A stretch of DNA of 64,000 bases. Origin: Flavobacterium sp. 102 (GTDB lineage: Bacteria; Bacteroidota; Bacteroidia; Flavobacteriales; Flavobacteriaceae). A model generated the notes under the pieces. That model did not search any database, was not told where the DNA came from, and was given only the letters and a program-made list of their open reading frames with translations. This document shows positions 42,838 to 52,520 of the stretch, piece by piece; position 1 is the stretch's first letter; each line of letters opens with the position of its first letter. The translations under genes and the position numbers were made by a program. The stretch spans positions 2,976,001 to 3,040,000 of the forward strand of contig NZ_RBKX01000001.1 in the NCBI RefSeq assembly GCF_003634615.1, written 5' to 3'.

Positions 42838-43722
42838 TTAACTCCTAATACTTTTATTTATACCTGTTATAAAATCTTGAAAAAAAGCCGGTAATGATGT
42901 AAATTGGCTTCCTGCATTTTCATCTATTTTACAAATATCTTCAATTATTAGTGCTGTTAAATATATTGCTAGTCTTGTTAAAGGATCTGTATACTCTTCT
43001 GAAATTGGTTTGCTTCTTGTTTTTTCAAAATGTTCTATTGAAATATAATTGGAATGGGTATGAACTGAAGCGTATTTGTAAGCATTGATAAAAGCATCTG
43101 TTTTACAAACTTGCTCAACAAGTTCGATGATTTTTAAAGGTCTTACTTTATAATTTTCATTGATTGAGAATTTCCATAAAGATTTTCTTTTTTCTGGGTC
43201 ATATATTTTCACAAGCTCTGTAGTCTCTAATGAATTATAAAATGAGTTCGTCTTTATTAATTCAAACATTTCTTGAAGTTCTTGTTTGTCTTTTTCTTGT
43301 ACAGGCTTTAGCTTAGGTAGGTTTTCATAGTCGATTTTGAATTTCTTTTTTTCCAACAATCCATCTATTTTCCAAAGGTAAAATCGAAATTGTTTTTCAT
43401 CTTCTGATTTGGGTTCAACGAAGATGTGATTGAAAGTAATATATGTTTCCATCATTACCCTAAACATTGAATTTACACTAAATAAATCGTAGCCTGTAAC
43501 TTTGATATCAGGTGTTGAGCTTTTATGCTCTATGATACCTGATGAAAGATGGAAGAAAGATGAAGAGTGAATAGCAAATTTATCGATTAGCAAATTCGAA
43601 TAATTCATCCAATTTGGCACATTGGTTTTCTTTTTAGCAACATAAACCTGGGCTAACGGACCTAATAAGATGTATTCATAAAAGGTTAAAGGGTTTTGAT
43701 ATAATAGTTTCTGAATGTCCAT
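42838..43722 (-). CDS. Conserved helical protein of the Gabija operon (DUF5677-like)
   Basis: This 294-residue, mostly helical protein has no signal peptide. Pieces like FRVMMETYITFNHIFVEP and AYKYASVHTHSNYISIEHF resemble DUF5677, an uncharacterised family often seen next to defence genes, with a HEPN-like S..H/H..Y flavour but without a clear catalytic R-x4-6-H. It is the last gene of the operon, 11 bases after the GajB-like helicase. It may be an accessory or toxin of the system, or an independent rider. Confidence 0.6.
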   Translation of the reverse strand: MDIQKLLYQNPLTFYEYILLGPLAQVYVAKKKTNVPNWMNYSNLLIDKFAIHSSSFFHLSSGIIEHKSSTPDIKVTGYDLFSVNSMFRVMMETYITFNHIFVEPKSEDEKQFRFYLWKIDGLLEKKKFKIDYENLPKLKPVQEKDKQELQEMFELIKTNSFYNSLETTELVKIYDPEKRKSLWKFSINENYKVRPLKIIELVEQVCKTDAFINAYKYASVHTHSNYISIEHFEKTRSKPISEEYTDPLTRLAIYLTALIIEDICKIDENAGSQFTSLPAFFQDFITGINKSIRS

Positions 43723-43733
43723 AAAACCATATT

Positions 43734-45308
43734 TTAAGACATCAAGACTACGCCTAAACTGTCCAGTTTTGTTATTGTTGTCTCAGATATCTTTTCAAGA
43801 CACGCTATACATAATAACCGCTCTGCGCGACTAAATGCAACATATCCCAAGCGTGGATAGTCAGTTTTTTCATTGTCACGTTTACTTTCTCTTATTGAGT
43901 GGTCAGTTTCTATCCATAATAAAAGCTCTTCTTCAGTTTTAGCGATCGCGAGTACAGCTTCTGATTCCAAACCTTTAATAGTATGTATATTAGAAACTGT
44001 AACATAATTACCTACTTCTTTATTATTAAAATCGAATTTCAGATTTTCAATTTTCACAGGTAATCCCTCCTTCATTTCTAATTTAAGAACATTTTTAACA
44101 AATAATCCAAAAGTGTTTTCATTAGTTATAACCCCAGAATTTATAGCCTTGAATATTGCAACGGCATGTTTTCTAAGTGTAAATATATTTGTTTCATACT
44201 TAGTACAGAATTGCGTCTGATTCATTTGTAAAGTAGAAAGTAAAGTATCCTGAATGACATTTATAGGGAGGACAATGGAATTCTTTTTTGGATCCATATA
44301 TTGATTATTTACGGAGGACTTAACACGCTTAATAACGTCGTTTTTCTTCGCCAATATGCATCTGTTCGATATGCTAATTGAGATGCTTTCACATTTACTG
44401 TAGAATTTCTCGATTATTGGTGTTACTGTTTCCCATTGCGTAATAAATACTATTTCTTCATCAGTGTCAAGTTCTGTTACTGAATCAGGGTTTTTCGATA
44501 CAGCTTTTTGCTCAAACTTTAGATTTTTAAAATTCCTTCCATTGAAATGATTTAAGAATCCAACTATCTTTGTTGTCGACCTGTAATTTTTATCATTGAT
44601 ATTTATATTGTAACTATTACTTTCGGATGCCTTAAGTATAGGAATGTATTTAAATTCCCTAATCGAAGAATCAAAACTTTGTATGTATTGTTCAGGATCG
44701 CCGACACAATAAATTTTTGTTTTATTTACTTTTCGAATATTTTCTATTATGCTAAACACTTCATTTCCTGTATCTTGAAATTCATCTATAAATAAGTACT
44801 GCAATCTATTACTTATTATCCTGCTTATTGAATTTTTCGACATGCATTCTTTTGAAATAGATAAAGTTTGGTCATACGTTATATATCCAAGTTTATTAAG
44901 TCTCTTTTTGATATTTGACTTAATAATTGCAGAAGCTTGATTGGTATTACTTCTCTTATCCTTTTCTTTCATTTTTTCGACCTTTTTAAAAACATCGTCA
45001 AGTCCACACTGCATAAATAATTTTTCACGCCCGATTTCTTCGGCTCCATAAGAAGAAAAAGGTATTATAATGAAACGATTTAAGAAAGAGTGCATTGTTC
45101 CTATAAATAAATTTTCAGGGATAGTTATTCTTTTAGAAAGCCTGCTGTAAATATTATTTGTTGCGGAATTTGTATAGGTTATAACAACCAAATATCTACT
45201 AGAAGATAAGTCCTGAAGTGCTTCAATTATAGATTCAACCATGTTGTATGTTTTACCGGCACCTGGACCAGCTATAATTAATTCACCCGAAACTTTTTTT
45301 ATTGCCAT
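43734..45308 (-). CDS. gajB: UvrD-like helicase, GajB of a Gabija system
   Basis: This 524-residue superfamily 1 helicase has all helicase motifs: Walker A LIIAGPGAGKTYNMVESI, Walker B YLFIDEFQDTG, motif III KIYCVGDPEQYIQSF, a motif IV NYRST, motif V VSNIHTIKGLESEAVLAI and motif VI GYVAFSRAERLLCIA. The size is close to known GajB (about 490-520 residues). It starts 10 bases after the GajA gene, as in Gabija operons, where GajA nuclease and GajB together degrade or nick phage DNA when nucleotide pools fall. Confidence 0.92.
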   Translation of the reverse strand: MAIKKVSGELIIAGPGAGKTYNMVESIIEALQDLSSSRYLVVITYTNSATNNIYSRLSKRITIPENLFIGTMHSFLNRFIIIPFSSYGAEEIGREKLFMQCGLDDVFKKVEKMKEKDKRSNTNQASAIIKSNIKKRLNKLGYITYDQTLSISKECMSKNSISRIISNRLQYLFIDEFQDTGNEVFSIIENIRKVNKTKIYCVGDPEQYIQSFDSSIREFKYIPILKASESNSYNININDKNYRSTTKIVGFLNHFNGRNFKNLKFEQKAVSKNPDSVTELDTDEEIVFITQWETVTPIIEKFYSKCESISISISNRCILAKKNDVIKRVKSSVNNQYMDPKKNSIVLPINVIQDTLLSTLQMNQTQFCTKYETNIFTLRKHAVAIFKAINSGVITNENTFGLFVKNVLKLEMKEGLPVKIENLKFDFNNKEVGNYVTVSNIHTIKGLESEAVLAIAKTEEELLLWIETDHSIRESKRDNEKTDYPRLGYVAFSRAERLLCIACLEKISETTITKLDSLGVVLMS

Positions 45309-45318
45309 TGTTGCTGGT

Positions 45319-47193
45319 TTATGCTAGGAATTTTATCCCATCGCTTATATATGTTGGTATTACAAATTCATCATTAGATTCGATTAGATTGAGCATTAGG
45401 CTGTATGCGAATTCTGATTTATATTGTTCGATAAGAGCAAAATATTCATCTATTACTATAGGATTAGTGCCAATATTAGTAAAAAAAGCTTTGCCGCTGT
45501 TAGGTCTAACTTCCTGAATGACTTTTAATAGAATATCTCTTCCTTTACCAGTTGTATTAACCGAAATTAAATCTTTTTCAAAAGTTGTTTCGGTAGTTAT
45601 TCCAACATGTATTTCTGAAACTCCAGAATATTTAGATGCCAAATTATCAGCGCGATCTTTTGCTTTTGTATCTGAGTCACGATCCGTTAAGACCAAACAT
45701 TTTTGAAAGAAACCATTTTTAATAATTTCTAAAAAATAACTGAATGCTAAACCGTTTACACTAATTACACAACAACTAGATTTTTCAGTTGAATGCTTAA
45801 CTATTTTTTCAAAAAACACAGGTATTAATAGTTTTTCAGATATGCCTTCTACCAAAATCACTTTTCTCGAATAAAAGAAATTAGTATTAACTGCATCCAA
45901 ATATTTATTTAAATATTTAATTTGCTTTTTGCCCAGAGCATCAGCACTGAATCCGTCAAGAATATAATGTGAGACTATCTGATTATCTTTCTTGTAAAGT
46001 ACGACTGTATTTTCAAAATCAATTTTAGTAGTAATATGTGTTGAATGAGAAGTTATAAGTAATTGAATATCTTTTCTATACTCTTTTTGATTTGCTGTTT
46101 TAATCAAGGATTCAATATTATGTGCTAAGTGGTCTTGAAGGTTTGGATGCAAATGTGATTCAGGTTCTTCAAGACCAACGACTCTGAAATAAGAGCTTTG
46201 CGCTCTAGTTACATCTTCAATGTATGATAAAACTAGAGAAATAAATAAGAGATTATTTCTGCCAGTTCCATTTCGCTCTATTTTTATTGGATTATCACCA
46301 TAAATTAAACTGATTTTTTTGAGTAAATCTGAAACATCAGGAAGTGTAAAGATTAAGTCAACGATATTTGTTGAGTCGTCGGTTGCTAATGATATTTTAT
46401 CTAATTGAACAGAAATTCCTTGTTTGATTTCTTGTAGTGCTTTGTTTTCATTTATTGCCTGCTGTAATCCTACAAGCTGTCCTTTTAAATCTTGGTATTC
46501 TTTTTCTTCCTTTGAATTTAATATCCTGAAAAGTAATTTGTTACTATGACTTGCTACCAATTCTGTACAAGCATCCCTAAGCGCATCCAGAAGCTCAAAT
46601 CGTAACTGATTTAAATGATAAGTATTGGCCTGGGTATTTTTACCTATACCACCGTAAATGCTATAATGGTATTTTGAAATAGGAAAGTTGATTAAATCTA
46701 ATTTGGCACTCTCGGGAAGTTTTTCATATTCAGGTTCAGTAATTTCATTTTTGAATTTTGTTATAAAATTTCGTTGCTGCTGAAGTTCATCTTGTTTATT
46801 AAAATTCGTTACAGGCGCAAATACATAAGATATAGTAGCTTCACTAAACTCGGCATTACTGTACCAGTCAGATATAACGGACTCTTGATCATCGTTCCAA
46901 TCTTTTAAAGTAGCTTCAATAATGATTTCTGGAAATTGAATAGAATCAATAGGGATGTTGAAATCGAGTACTTGTCTTTTAAAATCTAAAAGGGTGTCAT
47001 AATTAAAATCAGCAACCTCCAGAAACCGTTTTTTAAAAAACGATATATCCTGTCCAAAAATTAAACCAATTGAATCCAACAAATTAGATTTGCCAATGTT
47101 GTTTTCACCAATTATAAGAGTGAGGGGTTTTAGTTCGATTGTAAAGTCCCTAAAACTTCTATAGTTTTTTATTGTAAGTTCTGATATATACAT
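45319..47193 (-). CDS. gajA: OLD-family ATPase/TOPRIM nuclease, GajA of a Gabija system
   Basis: This 624-residue protein has an ABC-type ATPase (Walker A LIIGENNIGKSNLLDSIG near residues 29-36, signature RNNLLFISLVLSYIEDV) and a C-terminal TOPRIM nuclease (VILVEGISEKLLIPVF, catalytic Glu near 449; LVLTDRDSD, metal-binding DxD near 504-506). This is the OLD/GajA layout. It directly precedes GajB with a 10-base gap. Known GajA nicks specific DNA; NTP binding inhibits it. Confidence 0.92.
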   Translation of the reverse strand: MYISELTIKNYRSFRDFTIELKPLTLIIGENNIGKSNLLDSIGLIFGQDISFFKKRFLEVADFNYDTLLDFKRQVLDFNIPIDSIQFPEIIIEATLKDWNDDQESVISDWYSNAEFSEATISYVFAPVTNFNKQDELQQQRNFITKFKNEITEPEYEKLPESAKLDLINFPISKYHYSIYGGIGKNTQANTYHLNQLRFELLDALRDACTELVASHSNKLLFRILNSKEEKEYQDLKGQLVGLQQAINENKALQEIKQGISVQLDKISLATDDSTNIVDLIFTLPDVSDLLKKISLIYGDNPIKIERNGTGRNNLLFISLVLSYIEDVTRAQSSYFRVVGLEEPESHLHPNLQDHLAHNIESLIKTANQKEYRKDIQLLITSHSTHITTKIDFENTVVLYKKDNQIVSHYILDGFSADALGKKQIKYLNKYLDAVNTNFFYSRKVILVEGISEKLLIPVFFEKIVKHSTEKSSCCVISVNGLAFSYFLEIIKNGFFQKCLVLTDRDSDTKAKDRADNLASKYSGVSEIHVGITTETTFEKDLISVNTTGKGRDILLKVIQEVRPNSGKAFFTNIGTNPIVIDEYFALIEQYKSEFAYSLMLNLIESNDEFVIPTYISDGIKFLA

Positions 47194-47216
47194 TCTAAAG
47201 ATAAATTTTAATGTAG

Positions 47217-48401
47217 TTAAATTTTTTTGAGTTGAGTAATAATCATTCTTAGCCTTCTGATTAAATCATCGTAAGTAAATATATCAATTACATTTTTATA
47301 TTTCCTCTTAATGATTTCAAAATCATGAAGTTGATTTTTATCCATTTTGTTATCGCGTCCCATAATTATTATTGCATTTGGATTTGTTATCCGAACTTCC
47401 AAATTATCAGGCAATTCATCTTTATATTTTTTAGTAAGCTTGTTTTCTATTTCCTTTCCAGATTTATTTAAGTAAAAAATATATTTTTCAATTTGCATTA
47501 TAGTACCGGACAAATCTCTGTTAGGGATATGATTATCTCTATACGTTATATCTGAAACAATATTTTTCTCGAACGGGATTTTAATTTCAACAATATCCAG
47601 ATTACCCATAAAATCTATCAAACCATAGTCTAATCTACGATTTTTATTACTGTAAATATCAAGAAAATGAATTTCTTTAAATACTGCTATGTACTTAGGA
47701 AAAAGCAAAAGTATGATTTGGATTATTTCAGATTGCCATTGGTTTTCGTTATAATTTATCTCATTATTAAGCATTGACTCTAAACGCTCGACCAAGGTTT
47801 GATATTTAATAATTTCGGATTCCTTAAAGGTCTTTCTAATTTTGCTTTCAATGAGTGGAATCTTTTTATTTAGATAATCATTGTATGCTAGCTCCTTATC
47901 ATCAACATTCTCAAAGTAGTTCTTTAAAATTGAAGTAACTTTTGCTTGACGATAAAGTTTTATTTCATGAGTTGTTGGAAAGATTTTAATCAAATTAATA
48001 AAATCAGTATATGGCAAATTTTTACCAGATGTACCACCAATATACAAATCATTATTTAAGAGTAAATCAATTTGGTATAATAAAGATATTTTTGATTTGG
48101 CTACGAAAGTTGTTTCGTTTAGGTTGAGATTTTTATAAAAATAAAAATCATTTTTTAGCCCAAAAACTGACTTGTCAATCTTATAATATTCGCCAACCAG
48201 GTTTCCTATCACAAACATAAAGTCAGGTTCGTCAAATTCGTCATCAATCTTCTTATAAAATTTTGATTTATCAAGATGGAAAACTCCTGCCAAAGTAAAC
48301 TGCTTATCCGTTTTTAATAACTTATCAAGCCAAACTGTTGGCTGAAAATCTGAATAATATCTAAGAATTAATCGTTTCTTGTCTTTTTCTATATTTATCA
48401 C
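47217..48401 (-). CDS. Shedu-like (DUF4263) nuclease
   Basis: This 394-residue protein has its PD-(D/E)xK nuclease in the C-terminal half: NENQWQSEIIQIILLL, then RRLDYGLIDF (D258) and NLDIVEIKIPFEK (E272, K274). The following RDLSGTIMQIEKYIFYL matches the conserved Shedu segment (S/T-G-x-I-x-Q). The N-terminal half is a divergent sensor. Shedu proteins nick DNA in response to phage, as stand-alone defence systems. Here the gene lies 23 bases upstream of GajA in the same operon, which is unusual. Confidence 0.75.
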   Translation of the reverse strand: MINIEKDKKRLILRYYSDFQPTVWLDKLLKTDKQFTLAGVFHLDKSKFYKKIDDEFDEPDFMFVIGNLVGEYYKIDKSVFGLKNDFYFYKNLNLNETTFVAKSKISLLYQIDLLLNNDLYIGGTSGKNLPYTDFINLIKIFPTTHEIKLYRQAKVTSILKNYFENVDDKELAYNDYLNKKIPLIESKIRKTFKESEIIKYQTLVERLESMLNNEINYNENQWQSEIIQIILLLFPKYIAVFKEIHFLDIYSNKNRRLDYGLIDFMGNLDIVEIKIPFEKNIVSDITYRDNHIPNRDLSGTIMQIEKYIFYLNKSGKEIENKLTKKYKDELPDNLEVRITNPNAIIIMGRDNKMDKNQLHDFEIIKRKYKNVIDIFTYDDLIRRLRMIITQLKKI

Positions 48402-48443
48402 AGTGTCTTTATTAAGTTATCGATTAATACTAAACATACATTA

Positions 48444-50090
48444 TTACCTCATCTTATCAATGCTCTCGAAATAAGGATGTTTTATAACATAGGTTTTATT
48501 TTGGTCTTCAACGGTTAAATGAAAGTCCATAAAGACTGGCTGACCTTTTATTAATTTTGTGAAATCATATATTGTATAACACTTGTATTTACTATTGAAC
48601 ATGTATAAGGTCGGGGCATTTATTATAAAAATCCCTTGGACCGTATAATCAGATAAGTCAAGCTTATGTATTGGACTTTCTTTTCTCAACTTAAAATGAT
48701 CTTCAATCACATCAACATTCTGCGATGCCCAATTGACCTTTCTTTCTAACTGTTTTTCATACTTATCTTTGAAATTGGAATAATCCCTTTTCCAGTTGTT
48801 ATAATCGAACCGAGACCGGTTGTGTTTGCATTCGCAAACATAAATTAACATATTCCAAGGGTCTAAAAACAAAATATCGATATCACCAATGTTATTACTG
48901 ATGTTAATGAACTGTTTTTTATGGGTTTGGTAACTTTTGATGTCCACTTCGTAGGGAAAAGAATTCTTATCAAGCATTTTAATTATTGGTTTTTGCAGGA
49001 CCTTATCATGGGTATTATCCATGTTTTCTATGAATTTCTTTAAATCCTTATTGGTTTTCCATTCTTCTGGGAATAAGCCAAACGGAAAACAATTTGTTGA
49101 CAGCTGCGAAATACTTTCCTTCCATTTATTTGGCCCAATAACATGGAATGTTTTTTTGTCGATTGTGAATTCTAAAATTGGCCTGTACATGTGCCGGTTT
49201 AAATACTGATTGTTGTAAAAACACTTCTCAATATCAAGTGCATTTTCCTTAGATACTGTGAGTCCTTTATAAAAACTATCAATGAAATCATTATCTACCG
49301 TAGTATTCGCTTTAATATTGTCGATTATATCGGGTAGAATAGTAACCCCTAATTTATTAGCCGGTTTATTAATAATCTCGGCAATGAAATAACATAAATT
49401 GTCATACGTAATGTTGTACTTTTCTTCAACCAATTCCTTGAATTCATCTATGCAATCGGACAGCGCAACGTGTGAATCATGTTTTGGTAATTCCTTGAAA
49501 ATATGTGAAAAGAAAAGGTCATATGGTTGATTGGTTAGGTAAGTGAGTTCCTTGTTTTCAATTGAAACCGCAATTGATTTTGGGAACAACTGGTTTCTTG
49601 CTACATATTCGCTGCTTATAAATGCCCACTCCCCAACGTACAGCATCTTCTCAAGTAGTTCGCCGTATTCGAGTAAGTTGCTTTTCATTTCCTCAAAAAA
49701 ATTAGGGCAACCTTTTAAATCATATCTTGTTGACTGCTCCAAGATTATCTTTAAAATTCTTCTTGATCCGGCAAATTTCTCTTCATTAAAAGGCAGGGTA
49801 TAACCCTCTAATAGTTTAATATAAATATCTATGGAATCTTCATGCAAATTATGGCAGAATAAGTAGAATGAAAACCTCTGTTCATTATCTATCAGTTGAC
49901 CAAGCTTCTCACATAAAAAACTAAAACTATCTTTTAAAATTTCCCGGGCTTTTTCAGGCTCAGTAATTTTGATGGTATCCTTAAAATACTTTTCCTTTAT
50001 GTACTCAGTAAGTTCAGGCCAATAAATATCTTTGTATTTATCGTCTGAAATTACAGTTCTTTTTTTATCAATTACATATCCAGGCATCAA
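48444..50090 (-). CDS. Uncharacterised PD-(D/E)xK nuclease-like protein of the defence operon
   Basis: This 548-residue protein leads the operon. No named family is recognised. Near residue 400 is a restriction-nuclease core: IGDIDILFLDPWNMLIYVCE followed by CKHNRSRFD, i.e. D-x(n)-ECK. The N-terminal 350 residues are predicted helical (FFEEMKSNLLEYGELLEKML) and may sense infection or bind a partner. It lies 42 bases upstream of the Shedu-like gene. Whether it is part of one system or a separate one is open. Confidence 0.6.
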   Translation of the reverse strand: MMPGYVIDKKRTVISDDKYKDIYWPELTEYIKEKYFKDTIKITEPEKAREILKDSFSFLCEKLGQLIDNEQRFSFYLFCHNLHEDSIDIYIKLLEGYTLPFNEEKFAGSRRILKIILEQSTRYDLKGCPNFFEEMKSNLLEYGELLEKMLYVGEWAFISSEYVARNQLFPKSIAVSIENKELTYLTNQPYDLFFSHIFKELPKHDSHVALSDCIDEFKELVEEKYNITYDNLCYFIAEIINKPANKLGVTILPDIIDNIKANTTVDNDFIDSFYKGLTVSKENALDIEKCFYNNQYLNRHMYRPILEFTIDKKTFHVIGPNKWKESISQLSTNCFPFGLFPEEWKTNKDLKKFIENMDNTHDKVLQKPIIKMLDKNSFPYEVDIKSYQTHKKQFINISNNIGDIDILFLDPWNMLIYVCECKHNRSRFDYNNWKRDYSNFKDKYEKQLERKVNWASQNVDVIEDHFKLRKESPIHKLDLSDYTVQGIFIINAPTLYMFNSKYKCYTIYDFTKLIKGQPVFMDFHLTVEDQNKTYVIKHPYFESIDKMR

Positions 50091-50228
50091 TCAAGAATTA
50101 AATATTTATCAAATATAAAATATAATTTGTTGGTTGTGAGTATAAATACAGTCTGCTAATTTGTCAGTCATAACTTCAATATTTTTTTTTGGAATGATTT
50201 TAGCATTTTTTAAGAAAACCAATTAATT

Positions 50229-50993
50229 ATGAAAACCGAACCAATACAACTCGTTCCTGCGGATTTATCAAAATTCATAAGTGATAACAAACTTTGCGTA
50301 GTAAAGGCAGGCCTTGAAGAAACTACAGACTTTAATGCAACACTTAACAGCCAATTAAATCAATTTTTTAAGACCAGCATTTCTATTGGTTTAATAAATA
50401 TTGGTAGCTTGAATTACAGCGATTCTTTTATTCAATCCTTAATTAGTGAAAAAATGATCAACATAGGGCTGGAGAGTTCTGATTCGGTGTTGCCAGGTTA
50501 TTATTTGTTTAAGGAGTCGAGATTAGTTGGATATCACCCCGGAACTTTTGATATTTCAAAATTGGATCCGGAAGTTCAAAAAGCATCTTTATGGTTTGGT
50601 TTTGCTGCCGGACTACTTTCTGGGATTGCAACTAAAAGTTTTGCTTCAGCGTTGCTTACATTTTCAGCAGTGATGGATGCATCTACCGGTATGAATATTT
50701 TCAAATTTTTTAAAGAAGTCCTAGAATCAAAAGATGAATTAGACTTACGAAGAAAACAAAAGGTAGTTTTCCTTACTGAAGTAGACAAAGCTTATGCATT
50801 TTTAAAAGTATCGAAATCTGCAAGTGATGAGGATGTTAAAAAGGCCCGAAATAGAATGATTTTAGAGTTTCATCCAGACATGAGTAAGGAGGATAAAGAA
50901 ATAAGAAATAAAATGACAGTCAGCATTAATGAGGCTTATGAAATAATTATAAATCATAGAAAAGCGGCAAAAAATAAGTTTAGTTTTTCTTAA
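50229..50993 (+). CDS. Thioredoxin-fold, membrane, J-domain protein
   Basis: This 254-residue protein has three parts. The N-terminal domain (residues 10-105) looks like a thioredoxin-like fold without CxxC, ending PGYYLFKESRLVGYHPGTFD. One or two hydrophobic helices follow (ASLWFGFAAGLLSGIATKSF). A C-terminal J-domain (AYAFLKVSKSASDEDVKKAR, then EFHPDMSKED with the HPD at about 215) ends in EAYEIIINHR. It could recruit DnaK to a membrane or redox client. It is divergent from the nuclease operon and convergent with the next operon. A defence link comes from position only. Confidence 0.75.
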   Translation: MKTEPIQLVPADLSKFISDNKLCVVKAGLEETTDFNATLNSQLNQFFKTSISIGLINIGSLNYSDSFIQSLISEKMINIGLESSDSVLPGYYLFKESRLVGYHPGTFDISKLDPEVQKASLWFGFAAGLLSGIATKSFASALLTFSAVMDASTGMNIFKFFKEVLESKDELDLRRKQKVVFLTEVDKAYAFLKVSKSASDEDVKKARNRMILEFHPDMSKEDKEIRNKMTVSINEAYEIIINHRKAAKNKFSFS

Positions 50994-51012
50994 ATTGTTT
51001 CTTTGGGGTCTT

Positions 51013-51870
51013 CTATTCGCAAAAATGATCATTATTGGGAAAACACCAATGGGGAATAGGAAGTTGTATAGTTTCCAATAATTCGATTTCACCCTGAAAA
51101 ACCAATTCTTTTGGTCCATAGATTAATTCAAGTTTTGCTTCCATAACAAAAAAGTCGCCAAAGATGCTGTCGCATTTACAGCATCCAAATGACATATAAG
51201 ACTTATTTACTGTTTTACTATGTCGCATTTTAATTTGCGCAAGGTTTAAATTTAAGTCCTTATTGTTAGCTACATATTTTTGAGCAAGCTCGATTATTTC
51301 AGGTCTGTATTCCATATTGTTTGATTCCCATATTGCTTCGTCAGGCTCTATCTTTGCATTGCAAGCTGAATAAAAAGGCGTGTCTACAAAAAATAAATGA
51401 TTTAATTCACCACATTTCCAACATGACATATCATAAAATACCAGATTGACAACTTGTGTCTTTTTTGTATTTGCTAAAGTTTTAAACTGGATGTTATCTG
51501 AAATAAAATTCTCTAGGAATGATTGTAAATCAACTTTACGACGGTCGCCCAAGTTGACAATTAAATTAGAGGCCTCGTTTTCCTGAACATAAAATACCGG
51601 AAGGTCTGGTCTTTCTTCAATTAATTTAGGAACCGGATTTTCAAAAAGCCAACATCCAATCACTCCATCACGGATATATTTTGTCTGTCTTTCAAGAGTT
51701 TTTGCAAGTGACTGCGGACTTAACTGTATCTCAAATGCAATTGGTTTGCCATTATTTGGAATATAGACATCAGCTCGCCAATCTAGGCCTCTGTATTCCT
51801 GAATTGCTTCAACACCTATATTCCGGCATGTCGCAACAATTTCCATTTGTATGTTTTCATGCTTAGTCAT
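51013..51870 (-). CDS. CoiA-like nuclease with two Cys pairs
   Basis: I put the start at ATG 51870 (MTKHENIQMEIVATCRNIGV), which leaves a 10-base gap after the HEPN gene; an ATG at 51897 would overlap it by 17 bases. The N-terminal half has a CoiA-type PD-(D/E)xK core: DWRADVYIPNNGKPIAFEIQ, then SPQSLAKTLERQTKYIRDG (Arg-Ala-Asp, later Glu-x-Gln). Two zinc-ribbon-like pairs follow (CWKCGE and CCKCDS), with further Cys at FYSACN. It would cut DNA or RNA. It is third in the operon with metallopeptidase and HEPN genes. Confidence 0.75.
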   Translation of the reverse strand: MTKHENIQMEIVATCRNIGVEAIQEYRGLDWRADVYIPNNGKPIAFEIQLSPQSLAKTLERQTKYIRDGVIGCWLFENPVPKLIEERPDLPVFYVQENEASNLIVNLGDRRKVDLQSFLENFISDNIQFKTLANTKKTQVVNLVFYDMSCWKCGELNHLFFVDTPFYSACNAKIEPDEAIWESNNMEYRPEIIELAQKYVANNKDLNLNLAQIKMRHSKTVNKSYMSFGCCKCDSIFGDFFVMEAKLELIYGPKELVFQGEIELLETIQLPIPHWCFPNNDHFCE

Positions 51871-51880
51871 GTAATACTTC

Positions 51881-52480
51881 TTAATTAGGTTGGTCAATAG
51901 TTAAATTATAAATCCTATATATTTCCTCTACCAAAGCCGGTAATTCTATTTCCTGACTTAAAGATATATATTTAAATTCACTCACCACATAGGCCTTAAA
52001 AAGGTGCATTATTGAATTAATTTGCTCTGAATTTTGGAAGACTGTTTTGGGATAAATATCACCTACGACAGGCTGATTTAAAAATTTATCCAGGTTTTCA
52101 TCAAAGTGTTCTATGTGGTTCCTAAACTTCCGGTCAGTTAATATATTATTCTGATCAATTGAAAACAGGCTTCTTAATTTCTCTCCCCTTAACTGATGGA
52201 TTTTATTTTTCACAGGATTTCTATTGTCTTTGGTTGGGAAGAAATAGCGTGAAATTATCCCTGCCTGATTCACAATGTTTTCTGCTAAATCAATCAACAT
52301 TAAATGATGTTCGTCATAGGCTTCCTGATTAGTCACAATGTGATTAATATCTTCCCAACTAGCAATGGCGGAGACGGTTGCAGTATTTATGCACTCAAAG
52401 TAAAAAATTCGGTAAACAGGGTAAATTTTCCAATCTTCATGGCCTTCAATTAATTCCCAGGTATGTTTATCATTCATCAT
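51881..52480 (-). CDS. HEPN-type putative RNase
   Basis: This 199-residue helical protein has the HEPN motif R-x4-H in FRNHIEHFDENLD near residue 120. The preceding helices (NKIHQLRGEKLRSLFSIDQN) are typical of HEPN helical bundles. HEPN proteins are metal-independent RNases in many toxin and anti-phage systems. It lies between the metallopeptidase (40 bases upstream) and the CoiA-like nuclease. It may be the effector, released by the peptidase. Confidence 0.65.
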   Translation of the reverse strand: MMNDKHTWELIEGHEDWKIYPVYRIFYFECINTATVSAIASWEDINHIVTNQEAYDEHHLMLIDLAENIVNQAGIISRYFFPTKDNRNPVKNKIHQLRGEKLRSLFSIDQNNILTDRKFRNHIEHFDENLDKFLNQPVVGDIYPKTVFQNSEQINSIMHLFKAYVVSEFKYISLSQEIELPALVEEIYRIYNLTIDQPN

Positions 52481-52520
52481 GTTCTAAATTAAAAAGGTTA
52501 AATAGATGCATACAAACTTC

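Noticed and set aside
50110..50117. TATATTTG as promoter of the nuclease/Gabija operon
   Set aside because: The -7 fits on the minus strand but no TTG lies 17-23 bases upstream; too weak to list as a feature.
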